Assembly (NCBI GenBank): GCA_016721605.1
Contig: JADKHS010000036.1
Span: 62,001 to 126,000, forward strand
DNA from: Nitrosomonadales bacterium
GTDB lineage: Bacteria > Pseudomonadota > Gammaproteobacteria > Burkholderiales > Gallionellaceae
Direction: 5' to 3'
DNA: 64,000 nucleotides
The notes under the pieces were generated by a model. That model worked only from the letters and a program-made list of their open reading frames with translations. It was not told the origin of the DNA and made no database searches. Below are positions 1-9,340 of this stretch, piece after piece. Position 1 is the first letter of the stretch, and each line of letters starts with the position of its first letter. A program made the translations under genes and the position numbers.

Positions 1-299
1 GTTTCTGCACTGACAGGCTGCTGGACGAAGCTCATGTATTTTTCCTTTTTTGCTCATGCGATTTTTTTAGCAGCCCGGTAACTCGGTAGGTTGAATGAAA
101 TAAAGCCCAACATTTCACCGCCCACCATAACTATCTACTTTGTCGCCTATTTTCCCACTCTAATCCGATGCTGTCATTCCCCGCTCAATGCAATATTGAA
201 TGTGGCTAACCAACAAGGTGAGAAACCTGGCAGTGTTTTATGGGATTGTAGTGGATTTAATCGATGTGCCGCGCAAGACCAACTTTATTTCGGATTTGA
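1..299. other. intergenic, no gene seen
   Basis: I see no convincing coding sequence here; the short open frames have no family resemblance. Around 13-23 is a half-copy of the IS1182-type terminal motif found at 2009-2023, so the window may begin at the edge of another decayed element. One copy of a palindromic repeat lies at 82-126. Confidence 0.6.
82..126 (+). repeat. dispersed palindromic repeat, copy 1
   Basis: This 45-base stretch recurs at 10007-10056 with a short indel and few changes. The core reads as a loose palindrome built around gcctga/tgaatg...aagccc, so the transcript could fold. The two copies bracket the toxin-antitoxin island. It resembles the GGGCT-type REP-like hairpins scattered in many environmental proteobacterial genomes; that resemblance is from memory. 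Confidence 0.65.
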
Positions 300-538
300 T
301 GTTAGTGCTAAATAGAAATGTCCGCTATTTGGGGGGCACTTCTCCAAGCCTTATAGCCGTGTCAAGGGCGGGCTTTAGCCCGGCGAAGCGAACCCTTTAC
401 TCGGCGTAAAGGCTATATGCTACCGAGTGGTTGTAAGTGCAGCGCTTTCGCGCTTACAACCATGAAGGCATAGGTTTTTTGACAAATAGCGGACATTTCT
501 ATTTTGGAGAAAGCGGACATTTTCACTTAGCGCTAACA
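300..538. mobile_element. miniature element with IS21-like ends
   Basis: A 239-base segment has terminal inverted repeats TGTTAGTGCTAA (300-311) and TTAGCGCTAACA (527-538, 11 of 12 paired), so it begins TG and ends CA. Just inside are repeated copies of AATGTCCGCT: one at the left end and two, inverted, at the right end (near 488-505 and 512-523). Multiple internal repeats next to TG...CA ends are typical of IS21-family termini. No transposase lies within. The interior carries a perfect 10-bp hairpin, tggttgtaag/cttacaacca, at 428-462. I infer a non-autonomous (MITE-like) derivative. Confidence 0.6.
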
Positions 539-639
539 TTATGAAAATTCCTTGCCAATGTTTCGGCATCTTTAAATAATTTCCACGCGGTTTCAATTTT
601 TATTATTGTCTGTGAGTGTGGCGCACGTCAATGAATAGC

Positions 640-700
640 GTTTATCTGCCGCCCCGCCCAAACTTGTTTAACCCGCGTCCTGTATTGGCGGCAGATAAAC
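640..700. repeat. 14-bp perfect inverted repeat
   Basis: gtttatctgccgcc (640-653) is matched exactly by its reverse complement at 687-700, leaving a 33-base loop. No T-run follows on either side, so it is not a standard terminator. It sits in the gene-free stretch between the miniature element and the IS1182-type element. Function unknown. Confidence 0.6.
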
Positions 701-758
701 CTTGTTGGACTGAACCTTACGGAGAGCGGAACCTATGGGGATTGTAAGCAAGCGTAGC

Positions 759-2023
759 CTAGCAGCCTGTCGGGCTACCCGTTAATTTTGCCAGCCACCT
801 GGTATATATTGCCGGATGGATTTGATCATAATTTCATAAATTGAATTTTCAGCTTCTCAGTAATGTAGGGTGGGTAGTCATTATCACCGCAAGCGGTCAA
901 TCATACTCAGCACCGCACTTACACATTCGGTGAAATTCTCGAATCGAGGCCAATTCAACCGCGACGTTGTCCATGCCCGTGATTGACCAGGTTGAAATCA
1001 ATGTAATCGACATGGTGGGCAAAACCTGTTCCATCACGAATTTGGTTTCCCAGAATCGTCGTTGACAGATAGTCAATTGGCGATGTTTGACCTTTGATGC
1101 AGTCTCCTTTCGGCGACGATAATGTTCTCTGCAAGTCAAAGAATCAGGCCGCTTGATTATCATCCAACGAGCGAAAATCGGCATCACTATCAGGTAATGT
1201 CCACACGCACCGTTTGGATTGAGGCCCGCAATCCGCGAACCGCCGTTTCATGATGCATGATTCTTCGCCGCCGAGATTGATCTGGTCTTTGTAAAGAGCT
1301 TGAGGCCGGACAGGCGATTTGCCGCGAGGTTAATGTCGCTTTCTTATCTACTCCTTGCGATCCGCGTGGGCAGCAAAACTTGCACACCCTGACTGTTCCT
1401 GTTCAAACCGTTCTTTGGCACGATCTTCAATCTTGATTTTAGCCTCGGTGATTGCTTTGATGCGATCTTCGCGGCGGGCGATCTCGTCGGGCAGGTTCAT
1501 GCCAACCGGTATCTTCTCGTTGTCCGCCGCTTCGGCCAGCTCCATAAGCTTCCTGACCTCGCCTTGCAGTTGTTCTTCCAGTTTCTTGATGTGCCCATAA
1601 CTCAAGGCACTATGTCGGGATGCGTTGGCTTTGAACTTACTGCCATCCAGCGCAATGTTGCCGAGATTGAGCACGCCCAGCGTGCGGGCGATCATCAGTA
1701 TTTGCACCATGAGCCCCCCGATCTCTTTCAGGAAGCGTTTGCGAAAAGTGTTCAGCGTATCGTGATCCGGATGTTCGTCCGCAGCCACAAAACGAAATGC
1801 AACCGAGTCGTAGGTGGCGTTCTCCAGTTTGCGACTGGAAAACACGCCTGTGGCATAGCCGTAAACCAGTATGGACAACAGCAATGCGGGGTGGAACGGG
1901 GCACTTCCGCTTGTGCCGTAGGCGCGTTCCATAGCCTTCAAGTCCAGTTGCTCGACAATCTCAACGATAAATCGCGCTAAGTTTTGTTATCTTTAAATGG
2001 GGGAAAATCCGACAGGCTGCTAG
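759..2023 (-). mobile_element. decayed IS1182-type insertion sequence
   Basis: Terminal inverted repeats of 15 bases pair perfectly: ctagcagcctgtcgg at 759-773 and its complement at 2009-2023. The enclosed 1.26 kb carries the N-terminal part of an IS1182-type transposase on the minus strand and degraded remains of the rest. Intact members are about 1.6 kb, so internal sequence has been lost. The right end lies 15 bases from the pepN stop codon. Confidence 0.75.
1144..1986 (-). pseudogene. IS1182-type transposase fragment
   Basis: From 1986 down to about 1380 the minus strand encodes the typical N-terminal half of IS1182-type transposases, including VYGYATGVFSSRK, DEHPDHDTLNTFRKRF and ALDGSKFKANASRHSALSYG. 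An in-frame TAA at 1987-1989 cuts off the native start, so the first 20-30 residues are missing. After FEQEQ near 1385 the frame is lost. A KDQINLGGEES stretch (about 1261-1292), which belongs in the middle of such proteins, is readable only in another frame. The DDE C-terminal part is not recognisable. The gene is dead. Confidence 0.8.
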
Positions 2024-2038
2024 CCCCTTTGATTTCCC

Positions 2039-4708
2039 TTACCCCAAAGTCTTGAATACCACCTCCTGCACATCCTTGGACAAGCCTTTGGTTGCGGCGA
2101 CTTTCTGCAACGCGGCATGCATCTGCTGTTTCAGCGCAGGCTGGTATTTTTTCCAGTGATCCAGCGTGCGTACCAAACGTGCGGCCACCTGCGGATTGAG
2201 CTTGTTCAACGCGATCACCTGTTCTGTCCAGAATGCATAGCCGCTGCCATCCGCTGCATGGAACTGTGACGGATTGCCGTTGCAAAAACTGGAGATCAGG
2301 CTGCGTGCGCGGTTGGGATTTTTCAGCGTGAACGCGGGATGGGTCATTAGCTTACGCACCGCTGTTACATCGGTATGCATCGCGATCGCCTGCAGGCTGA
2401 ACCATTTGTCCACCACCAGCGCCTCGTTTTTGAAACCCCGATAGAAGTTTTTCAATGGCTGCTGTGCCGTCTTGCTGCCGGTATTGACCAGCGCCATCAG
2501 CGCGGCCAGGCGGTCGGTCATATTATCGGCGGCGTCGATCTGCGCGTGGGCCAATTGCAGCGTGGAATCATCTTCCCAACCTAAAAGATACGACAGGCAC
2601 AGGTTCTTCAGGCCGCGCTCGCCGGCCGATTTTGCATCGGGGCTGTATTTGCCGGGTGTCAAGTTGGCTGCATAGACAGCGATGAAATCGGCCTTGAGTC
2701 TTTCAGAGATTGTCTGGCGCATGAACTGGCGCGCAGTATGGATCGCCTGCGGGTCGATCACTTCGCACTGTTCGGCCAGCATCAATTCCGAAGGCAGCGT
2801 CAGCACTACCTCGCGGAAAGACGGATCAAGCGCCGTGTCGATGAGCGTGGTGCGCAAGGCGTTGATGAACAGCTCATCCAGCGTCAGCTTTTCACCCGCC
2901 TGCACCTGTTTGATCAGATTCAACAGACGTTGCATCGCCAGGCGTTGCCCGGCCTCCCAACGGTTGAAGGCATCGCTGTCATGCGCCATCAGCTGCGCCA
3001 GCTCCTGGTCGGAATAGTCATATTCCATCACCACCGGCGCAGAGAAGTTGCGCAGTAATGATGGCGTGGGGTTGCTGGTGACGCGGTTAAAGATGAACGT
3101 CTGTTTTGCCTTGGTCAGCTCCAGCACGCAGGTGGTGGCAGGTTTTGCAGAGGCGGCACCCTCAAGAGTCAGCGCCATGTCGCGGCCCCGGTCATCGAGC
3201 AGGCCAACCGCAACGGGGACATGGAAAGGCAGCGGCTTCTTTTGCCCGGCGGCGGGCTTGCAGCGCTGGCTGAGCGTCAGCTCATAGGTCTGTTTGGCGG
3301 CGTCGTAGTGGCTTTGCACTTTGAGCTGCGGCGTGCCGGGCTGGCTATACCAGCGCTCGAACTGGGCAAGATCGCGCCCGCTGCTGTGTGCCATCGCCGC
3401 GCGGAAATCGTCGCAGCTAACCGCCTGCCCGTCATGCCGTGCAAAGTACAGGTCCATGCCCTTGCGGAAGCCGTCACGCCCCAGCAGGGTCTGAACCATG
3501 CGCACCACCTCGGCCCCTTTTTCATAAATCGTGACCGTGTAGAAATTGCTGATCTCCACAAAACTGTCCGGCCTCACCGCATGGGCCATGGGCCCTGCGT
3601 CTTCGGAAAACTGCACCTGGCGCAGCATGCGCACATTTTCAATGCGACTCACCGCGCGACCACTGTCCGTGCCGATCATGTCGGCGGAAAATTCCTGATC
3701 GCGGAACACCGTGAGGCCTTCCTTCAACGACAACTGAAACCAGTCGCGGCAGGTCACGCGGTTGCCGGTCCAATTATGAAAGTATTCATGGCCGACCACC
3801 GCCTCGATATTGGCATAATCGGTATCAGTGGCGATGCTGGGGTTGGCCAACACATATTTGGTGTTGAAGATATTCAGGCCCTTGTTTTCCATCGCGCCCA
3901 TGTTGAAGTCGCCCACCGCAACGATCATGAAACGGTCCAGATCCAGCTCCAGCCCGTAACGCTCCTGATCCCAGCGGATGCTGTGCTTGAGCGATTCCAT
4001 CGCATGCTGCGTCTTGTCCAGATTGCCCGGCTCCACCCACACTTGCAGCAGCACTTTTCGTCCACTATTTAATTTGAATTTTTCTTCCTGACACACCAGC
4101 TTGCCTGCCACCAGCGCAAACAGATAAGAAGGTTTCTTGAACGGGTCTTCCCACTTGGCATAGTGGCGGCCTTTGGGCAGGTCTCCCTGTTCAATCAGGT
4201 TGCCATTGGACAGCAACACTGGATACTTTTTCTTGTCACCGCGCAACATCACCGTGTATTTCGCCATCACGTCCGGGCGATCGGGAAACCAAGTGATCTT
4301 GCGGAAACCTTCGGCCTCGCATTGGGTAAAGAAATTGCCGTTGGAGACATACAAACCCATCATCGAGGTATTTTTCTCGGGCTCAACCAGTGTCTCGATC
4401 TCCAGCGTGATCCCGTCCGGTGCGTTGGCGATGCGCAATTTCCCGTCTGCTATTGAGTAACCCTTAACTCCTTTGCGCAGCGTCTTGCCGTTCATGCGCA
4501 AGGCCACCAGCTTCGCGCCATCGCCCAGCAGCTCCACATCCTTGTTGGGCGATGCGCTATTGCGCTGCAGGGTGATACACGTGGACACACGGGTTGCCGC
4601 GGGGTCGAGATCGAAACCGATTTCAACGGTGTTCACCCAATAAGCCGGGGCAGTGTAGTCTTTGCGATGGATGGTGACGGGTGTGTTCTGGGTCGGGTAC
4701 TGGTTCAT
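2039..4708 (-). CDS. pepN: aminopeptidase N (M1 metallopeptidase)
   Basis: PepN is a cytosolic zinc aminopeptidase that removes N-terminal residues from peptides during protein turnover. The 889-residue product is close to the usual 870-890. It has the M1 substrate motif GAMEN, followed by the zinc site HEYFHNWTGNRV with the third ligand in LKEGLTVFRDQEF (HEXXH...E). The N-terminal beta domain and the all-helical C-terminal domain, ending VQEVVFKTLG, are both present, and no frame break is seen. The gene stands alone: the IS1182-type remnant abuts its 3' end and a 318-base gap lies upstream. Start at the ATG giving MNQYPTQNTPVTIHRKDY, the usual N-terminus. Confidence 0.97.
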   Translation of the reverse strand: MNQYPTQNTPVTIHRKDYTAPAYWVNTVEIGFDLDPAATRVSTCITLQRNSASPNKDVELLGDGAKLVALRMNGKTLRKGVKGYSIADGKLRIANAPDGITLEIETLVEPEKNTSMMGLYVSNGNFFTQCEAEGFRKITWFPDRPDVMAKYTVMLRGDKKKYPVLLSNGNLIEQGDLPKGRHYAKWEDPFKKPSYLFALVAGKLVCQEEKFKLNSGRKVLLQVWVEPGNLDKTQHAMESLKHSIRWDQERYGLELDLDRFMIVAVGDFNMGAMENKGLNIFNTKYVLANPSIATDTDYANIEAVVGHEYFHNWTGNRVTCRDWFQLSLKEGLTVFRDQEFSADMIGTDSGRAVSRIENVRMLRQVQFSEDAGPMAHAVRPDSFVEISNFYTVTIYEKGAEVVRMVQTLLGRDGFRKGMDLYFARHDGQAVSCDDFRAAMAHSSGRDLAQFERWYSQPGTPQLKVQSHYDAAKQTYELTLSQRCKPAAGQKKPLPFHVPVAVGLLDDRGRDMALTLEGAASAKPATTCVLELTKAKQTFIFNRVTSNPTPSLLRNFSAPVVMEYDYSDQELAQLMAHDSDAFNRWEAGQRLAMQRLLNLIKQVQAGEKLTLDELFINALRTTLIDTALDPSFREVVLTLPSELMLAEQCEVIDPQAIHTARQFMRQTISERLKADFIAVYAANLTPGKYSPDAKSAGERGLKNLCLSYLLGWEDDSTLQLAHAQIDAADNMTDRLAALMALVNTGSKTAQQPLKNFYRGFKNEALVVDKWFSLQAIAMHTDVTAVRKLMTHPAFTLKNPNRARSLISSFCNGNPSQFHAADGSGYAFWTEQVIALNKLNPQVAARLVRTLDHWKKYQPALKQQMHAALQKVAATKGLSKDVQEVVFKTLG

Positions 4709-5026
4709 GAGCGGCAGGTCAGGTGGGTGAGAGAAGGGCGGATTTTAACAGGGTCGGCTTTGGTAGGGCTGTCTGCGATTGTTCCAGCCGCCTTGCTACT
4801 CTAAATGTTGCGATGCAAGACATGTCTCCAAACTTTGGGCTTGCACACGCGCAGCGTGCAGCGCTGGTGGCGGGCGTAGCCCGCTATACATGTATAAAGG
4901 GCACATTACTAATTTTGGTATACCACAGACAAGGTCCTTAGTCTGTCATTAATATCAGCTATACTTAAACAAAGGTTCTGGTTAGCCCAACATAACAATT
5001 TTAGATCAAGACATATTTTTACTTCA
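4709..5026. other. intergenic between pepN and toxin-antitoxin pair
   Basis: No gene is seen in these 318 bases. Two short perfect palindromes, tgcac...cagcgtgca and gcgggc...gcccgc (about 4844-4885), could form hairpins. The segment must hold the divergent promoters of pepN and the XRE/ImmA gene, but I cannot place them firmly. Confidence 0.5.
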
Positions 5027-6182
5027 ATGACTACCATCAGGACAAGCTGCAATTCCGCCATGTTGGTTTATGCTCGCAAAGAAATCGGATACACGATTGA
5101 GCAAGGCTGCGGATGCTATCGGTGTGTCGTCCGATACGCTTGCATTGGTCGAATCTGGGAAGCATTGCCTAACACTAAATCAACTTAGGAATGCTGCTGA
5201 GAAATATGACTTTCCTTTGGGCTATTTCTATCTTTCATCTCCTCCAGAGAAATCGTTTAAACCAATACCAGATTTCCGCGTCGAACCCAGTTTGCATGGT
5301 GTTGACCACTATAGATTAAATCTTGAAATTAAGAAATGTAGAGAGCGTAGGAATATCTTCATTGATTTAGCAGCTAGATTGGAGATGGAAGTCAAACCAT
5401 TCCAACTCCTGCCAGATGAATCGGCAAGGAATGTCGGCAGCCTCATTCGAGAGAGACTTGGAGTGCTTGACACAGACTTTAATACACTGAAATTTGAAGA
5501 TACCTACGCATACTGGAAGAACATTATTGAGCGGGATGGTGTATTGGTATACGAATCCCAATACATTCCTGACAAGTCCGGTGTTATTGGTGCCGCAATG
5601 TTTTACGACACTTACCCCATTATCCTAATCAAGAGAGGCGGCAATTTTAATGAACGTAAATTGTTTACTTTGCTTCATGAGTACGCTCACTTACTTTTAG
5701 GCAAGTCGGCAATCAACGATGCTGGGGCGCAAGTTGTCAGACGTGATGATCCAAGTGTTGATGGCTTGGAGGCTAGATGCAATGCTTTAGCAGGTGAGAT
5801 ATTAATTCCAGCTGAGAAAATTGATTTATCTGTTTATACGGGATTAGCTGCGGCTGACAAAATGGAGTTGCTGTCTAGAACTTTTAAGGTTACATACACC
5901 ACTGCTGCCGTTTGCCTAAGGAAATTGCAGTTAATCAGCAATACTGAATTTATCCATTTGTTAGACCTTAGGCGTAAGGCAAATGAAACAAAGTCGCAAT
6001 CCAAGGGAGAGGGGGCAAGGATACCTAGAGAAAATCTCATGCGTCTTGATATGGGACGGCCCATGTTTAAGACAGTTCTGGAGGCATACTCTGTTGGCCT
6101 TCTTGATATATTCGACACCTCAAAAATATTAAACCTTAGAGTTAAGAAAATTGATGGCTTAGTTTCCGGTCTTCGCAGATGA
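5027..6182 (+). CDS. XRE-family regulator with ImmA/IrrE peptidase domain
   Basis: The N-terminus is a helix-turn-helix (AADAIGVSSDTLALVESGK), followed by an ImmA/IrrE-type zinc peptidase domain with HEYAHLLLG (HEXXH) near residue 205 and a helical C-terminus. Proteins of this build act as DNA-binding antitoxins or regulators paired with DUF4411 genes. An ATG at 5070 is open, but a better start is 5027: reading MTTIRTSCNSAMLVYARKEI and dropping one G at 5105-5106 joins the usual N-terminus (YARKEIGYTIEQAADAIG) to the HTH, giving 384 residues. I take this as a one-base sequence error. Its last codons overlap the next gene by 4 bases, indicating translational coupling. Confidence 0.85.
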
Positions 6183-6653
6183 AATATTGCATAGATACGT
6201 CCGCGTTAATTGATCTTGGTGAGCGGCATTACCCTGAGCGCCTACCCGTATTTGCTCCGATTTGGCGTCATGTTTATCAAGAGATAAACAATGGAAGCAT
6301 AGTCTCCGTTGACGTTGTGAAAAGTGAATTAGAAAGCAAAGCTGATGATTGGCGTACCCATTTTTTATCTCAGGCAAATGGCATGTTCCATATGGATAGA
6401 AATATTGAAAGTGAATTTGCTTCATTAGTGGCTGATGTTGAATCAAGTAGCCACTTATTCAACGTCAATAAATCTAGAGAACGTTTTATGAGCGGTGCAG
6501 ACCCTTGGGTGATTGCGTATGCCAGAAGTAAGCAATATACAGTCATATCCGCTGAGACAAAAACTCGCGGATTATGGGCTTGGTGCAATATGCAATGTTC
6601 TGAATGTAAATCACATTAATTTAGTGGGGTATTTCGAGCTCAGCAACATCTAA
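6179..6653 (+). CDS. DUF4411 family PIN-like protein, probable toxin
   Basis: DUF4411 proteins are PIN-like putative ribonucleases found next to XRE/ImmA genes, as here. The start is MKYCIDTSALIDLGERHYPE with the first PIN acidic residue in CIDTS; ADPWVIAYA carries the later conserved Asp. The open frame stops at 6619 with an unnatural tail. Shifting frame near 6575 restores CNVLNVNHINLVGYFELSNI, the C-terminus expected of the family, and ends at 6653 for about 157 residues. This looks like a one-base error rather than inactivation. ATG overlaps the stop of the upstream regulator (ATGA), so the pair is one operon. Confidence 0.8.
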
Positions 6654-6712
6654 AATACTTCCAATTCAGGCTGGCCACTACTTAACGAGAGCTTGGGGTC
6701 AAGGAGGGCTTA

Positions 6713-6795
6713 GGGTCTATATTCATAGCATGATTCATCACACGATCAGTTTCTTCCTTCTCCAGCTTGGGTTGCGTCGGCAATCCAGTATGGCG
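6713..6795 (-). repeat. duplicated 3' end of parE-type toxin
   Basis: These 83 bases match 10177-10259 with about five differences. At the second site they encode the C-terminus of a ParE-like toxin (CRRNPSW then a basic tail) plus downstream sequence. Here only the tail survives, so this is a toxin fragment left by duplication or deletion. Confidence 0.75.
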
Positions 6796-6833
6796 TATAC
6801 AGCGGAAAGTGCGGGGTCAACGAAAACGGGGGG

Positions 6834-6874
6834 CAGTTCTAACATTCAATCAAAATACTGGAATATTAGAACTG
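6834..6874. repeat. hairpin repeat, copy 1
   Basis: cagttctaa (6834-6842) pairs perfectly with ttagaactg (6866-6874) around a 23-base loop. The left arm and loop, 20 bases from 6834 to 6853, recur identically at 7802-7821, where a different right arm again completes a hairpin. Conservation of the fold rather than the sequence suggests a structured repeat. Confidence 0.65.
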
Positions 6875-6901
6875 ACTTCGTTGACCTTTTTGAGTTAAAG
6901 A

Positions 6902-6955
6902 GGCCAGGCTCGCATTAGTTTTTACGAATCGATAGGTTCAGACTAGACCGATCCT
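6902..6955 (+). repeat. 54-base direct repeat left of higBA-1
   Basis: Identical to 7646-7699 at 48 of 54 positions and in the same orientation. The two copies flank the first higBA module. Part of the right half (atcgataggttcaga) is also shared with 7754-7788 and 9341-9371. Confidence 0.7.
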
Positions 6956-6991
6956 CATGCGGGTTAGCTCAAGCTCGAATATTTTTAAAAC

Positions 6992-7282
6992 CTACGCCGC
7001 AATCGGCATCATGTGTTTAAGTTGATCCTCGATTGCGCCGCGCGCTTCGCGCAGTTCGTATTCGTCCTGCAGACCCATCCAGAATTGCACTGAAGTGCAG
7101 AACACTTTCGCAAGGCGCAGTGCGGTATCCGCAGTGATGCCGCGTTTACCCAACACGATCTCATTGATGCGGCGAGGCGGTACGCCTATCGAGTTGGCCA
7201 GCCTGGTCTGGCTGATTCCCATGGGGAGCAAAAATTCTTCGAAGAGTATTTCGCCGGGATGTATGTTGTTCAGTTTTCCCAT
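6992..7282 (-). CDS. higA: HigA-type antitoxin, module 1
   Basis: HigA antitoxins bind their own promoter and neutralise the HigB ribonuclease. This 96-residue protein has the standard layout: HPGEILFEEFLLPMGISQ near the start, an XRE-type helix-turn-helix (QTRLANSIGVPPRRINEIV) and ITADTALRLAKVF, then QFWMGLQDEYELREAR at the end. It lies 10 bases downstream of the toxin gene, the toxin-first order normal for higBA. A second, diverged module lies at 9378-9966. The pair sits between two 54-base direct repeats. Confidence 0.9.
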   Translation of the reverse strand: MGKLNNIHPGEILFEEFLLPMGISQTRLANSIGVPPRRINEIVLGKRGITADTALRLAKVFCTSVQFWMGLQDEYELREARGAIEDQLKHMMPIAA

Positions 7283-7292
7283 TTCCTTCTCC

Positions 7293-7574
7293 TTAATGGT
7301 AGTCGACTATCTCGACCGCATCGGGACCGTTCTTCGTCCACACAAAACAGATGCGCCATTGATCGTTGATGCGGATGCTGTGTTGCCCTTTGCGATCATC
7401 TTTCAGCGCTTCGAGCCGATTGGCCGGGGGTATCTTCAAATCAACGAGCGTTTGAGCCTTATCCAACATAAACAGCTTCCGCAAGGCGACTTGTTGAATC
7501 TCACGCGGTAATTTACGGGACACATCGCCTGCCCAGATTTTCGCGGTTTCCTTGGATTCAAATCCGATGATCAT
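7293..7574 (-). CDS. higB: HigB-type toxin, module 1
   Basis: HigB is a RelE-superfamily mRNA interferase acting on translating ribosomes. The 93-residue product has the HigB core RLEALKDDRKGQHSIRINDQ followed by WRICFVW and ends VEIVDYH, the C-terminus seen across the family. Both N-terminal (IIGFESKETAKIWAG) and central regions are present, so the toxin looks intact. The ATG start at 7574 leaves no alternative upstream Met in frame with family-like sequence. It is transcribed ahead of higA. Confidence 0.9.
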   Translation of the reverse strand: MIIGFESKETAKIWAGDVSRKLPREIQQVALRKLFMLDKAQTLVDLKIPPANRLEALKDDRKGQHSIRINDQWRICFVWTKNGPDAVEIVDYH

Positions 7575-7645
7575 GTGGCAGCATAACGAATATCGTTATG
7601 TCGCGCAACTGTTGGTAAGTCGATGAGACTTTACCCCGTTACAAG

Positions 7646-7699
7646 GGCCAGGCTCACATTAGTTTTTACGAACTGACAGGCTCAGACTAGAGCGATCCT
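7646..7699 (+). repeat. 54-base direct repeat right of higBA-1
   Basis: Second copy of the unit at 6902-6955 (six mismatches). Both begin ggccaggctc and end gatcct. Such flanking repeats could have been the substrate for gain or loss of the higBA module by recombination. Confidence 0.7.
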
Positions 7700-7753
7700 T
7701 ACCTCAAGCCGCCTTGAACATGAAGTCCACATGGATGGCATCGAACGGAAAAA

Positions 7754-7788
7754 ATCGATAGGGTCAGATTCGATTGATCAGCGATAAC
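7754..7788 (+). repeat. direct repeat left of ATPase fragment
   Basis: atcgatagggtcagattcg, then a variable stretch and gcgataac, recurs at 9341-9371 with a 4-base gap. The two copies have the same orientation and bracket the truncated P-type ATPase gene. Confidence 0.6.
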
Positions 7789-7796
7789 TAGAACTC

Positions 7797-7841
7797 GAGG
7801 TCAGTTCTAACATTCAATCAACATGTTAGATGTTAGACCTC
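7797..7841. repeat. hairpin repeat, copy 2
   Basis: Stems gaggtc/gacctc (7797-7802 and 7836-7841) and tctaacat/atgttaga (7806-7813 and 7823-7830) fold into one hairpin. Bases 7802-7821 are identical to 6834-6853 in copy 1, although the pairing partner differs. Confidence 0.6.
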
Positions 7842-7952
7842 AGCTGTTTTGCATGCGAGTATGTATCTCGGCATGACAGCGGATTATGCAGAAAATAGCT
7901 GACCGTGTTTCCAACTCGCCTTGAATTGATTACAACTCGCTTGCAATAACAT

Positions 7953-9340
7953 TTAGCTCATGCGATAGATCAATCCCCGGCGCATCAACCATTTCTCGAT
8001 TTCAACAGCAAAAAATACCACGCTGGATAACGCCAGACAAAGAACAAGTTCGCCCATGCTCAAGGCTTGTGTTTTAAAAATCGGATTAAGCGCAGGCACG
8101 TAGATCGTTGCCATTTGTAGCGAGAAAGTGAGCAGCACCGCAAAAACCAACAACGGGTTGGAAAATATACCAACGCTAAACAGTGATTCCTTTTCGGTAC
8201 GAATGGCGAGTACGTGTCCCATTTGGGAAAGGGTCAGGACAGTGAACACCATGGTCTGCCAGTGCGCCGACCCGCCATATAACGCCCAAGCTTGAGTCAG
8301 CAAGCATAGACCTCCCATCAGCAAACCGACCCAGATCATATGCTGCCACATGCCGTGTGCAAATATACTTTCCCGGAGCGGACGTGGCGGGCGGCGCATG
8401 ATACCGCGTTCGGCGGGTTCTGCTGTCAACGCGAGGCCGGGCAATCCATCGGTGACCAGATTAATCCACAGGATATGAACCGGCAGCAGCGGAATCGGCA
8501 AGCCGAGAAATGGCGCAAGAAAAATTGTCCAGATTTCCCCGGCATTGCTGGTCATGGTGTATTTGATAAATTTGCGGATGTTGTCGAATATACGCCGCCC
8601 TTCGCGCACCGCATGCACAATAGTGGCGAAATTGTCATCGAGCAGAACCATGTGTGCCGCCTCGCGTGCCACATCGGTACCGCCCTTGCCCATGGCAATG
8701 CCGATGTCCGCAGCTTTAAGTGCGGGCGCATCATTGACCCCGTCGCCGGTCATCGCCACCACCTCGCCTTTGTCTTGCAGTGCCCGGACAATTTTTATTT
8801 TCTGGGCGGGATCAACACGCGCATAAACCCGCACATCCTCAACTTCCGCTTCGAAAGCGGCTTGATCCAGCCGCTCCAATTCGACTCCTGTCATCACCCT
8901 GCCATCGTCGTTTCCGAGAATACCGAGCTCACGGGCAATCGCGCGTGCGGTAGCGGGATGATCACCGGTAATCATCACCGGCGTGATACCGGCCGATTTG
9001 CATAAAGAGACGGCCTCTCTGGCTTCACTGCGCGGCGGATCGATCAAGCCAACGAATCCAAGAAATATTAATCCGCTTTCCAATTCATCAGCACGCTCGC
9101 TTGTCGGCAAGATCGGCCAATAGCGGTAGGCTACGGCCAATACGCGCAAGCCGTTGGCAGCCATGGATTCGGTTTGCTGCAACAAGACTGCCCGGTCGAT
9201 AATTTGTTCCCGTCAGCCATCCGAACCCGCTCACAGCAAGACAACACCGATTCCGGCGCCCCCTTGGTATAAGCGATGACATTTTCAGATGTACCGTGAA
9301 AGGTGGTCATGCGCTTGCGTTCGGAAAAATCTATAGTAAA
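7953..9340 (-). pseudogene. P-type cation ATPase, C-terminal half only
   Basis: The reading frame encodes the second half of a Ca2+-type P-ATPase: KGAPE of the nucleotide-binding domain, MITGDHPATA, the hinge MTGDGVNDAPALKAADIGIAMG and the C-terminal membrane segments, ending IYRMS. The phosphorylation loop (DKTGT) and the whole N-terminal half, about 400 residues, are absent: similarity starts at FSERKRMTTFHG near 9330, where a dispersed repeat begins. A further one-base break at about 9202 (an A-run one base short) splits the fragment; joining gives DGNK then IIDRAVLLQQTES. Even with that error fixed the protein could not be phosphorylated, so this is a true remnant. Confidence 0.88.

Larger units (their letters stand above)
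6654..6991. other. repeat-filled gap, no gene
   Basis: The 338 bases between the DUF4411 gene and higA consist largely of short repeats shared with other sites in the island: a second copy of a parE 3' end (6713-6795), a hairpin unit (6834-6874) and a 54-base unit (6902-6955). No open frame here resembles a protein. Confidence 0.6.
7575..7952. other. repeat-filled gap, no gene
   Basis: These 378 bases carry a 54-base repeat (7646-7699), a 35-base repeat (7754-7788) and a hairpin (7797-7841). I see no protein-like open frame. The promoter of higBA-1 should lie in the first hundred bases (minus strand) but no clear box stands out. Confidence 0.55.

Noticed and set aside
3221..4072. 283-codon open frame opposite pepN
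   Set aside because: It lies antisense to the zinc-site region of an intact pepN and has no family resemblance; it is a shadow of codon bias.
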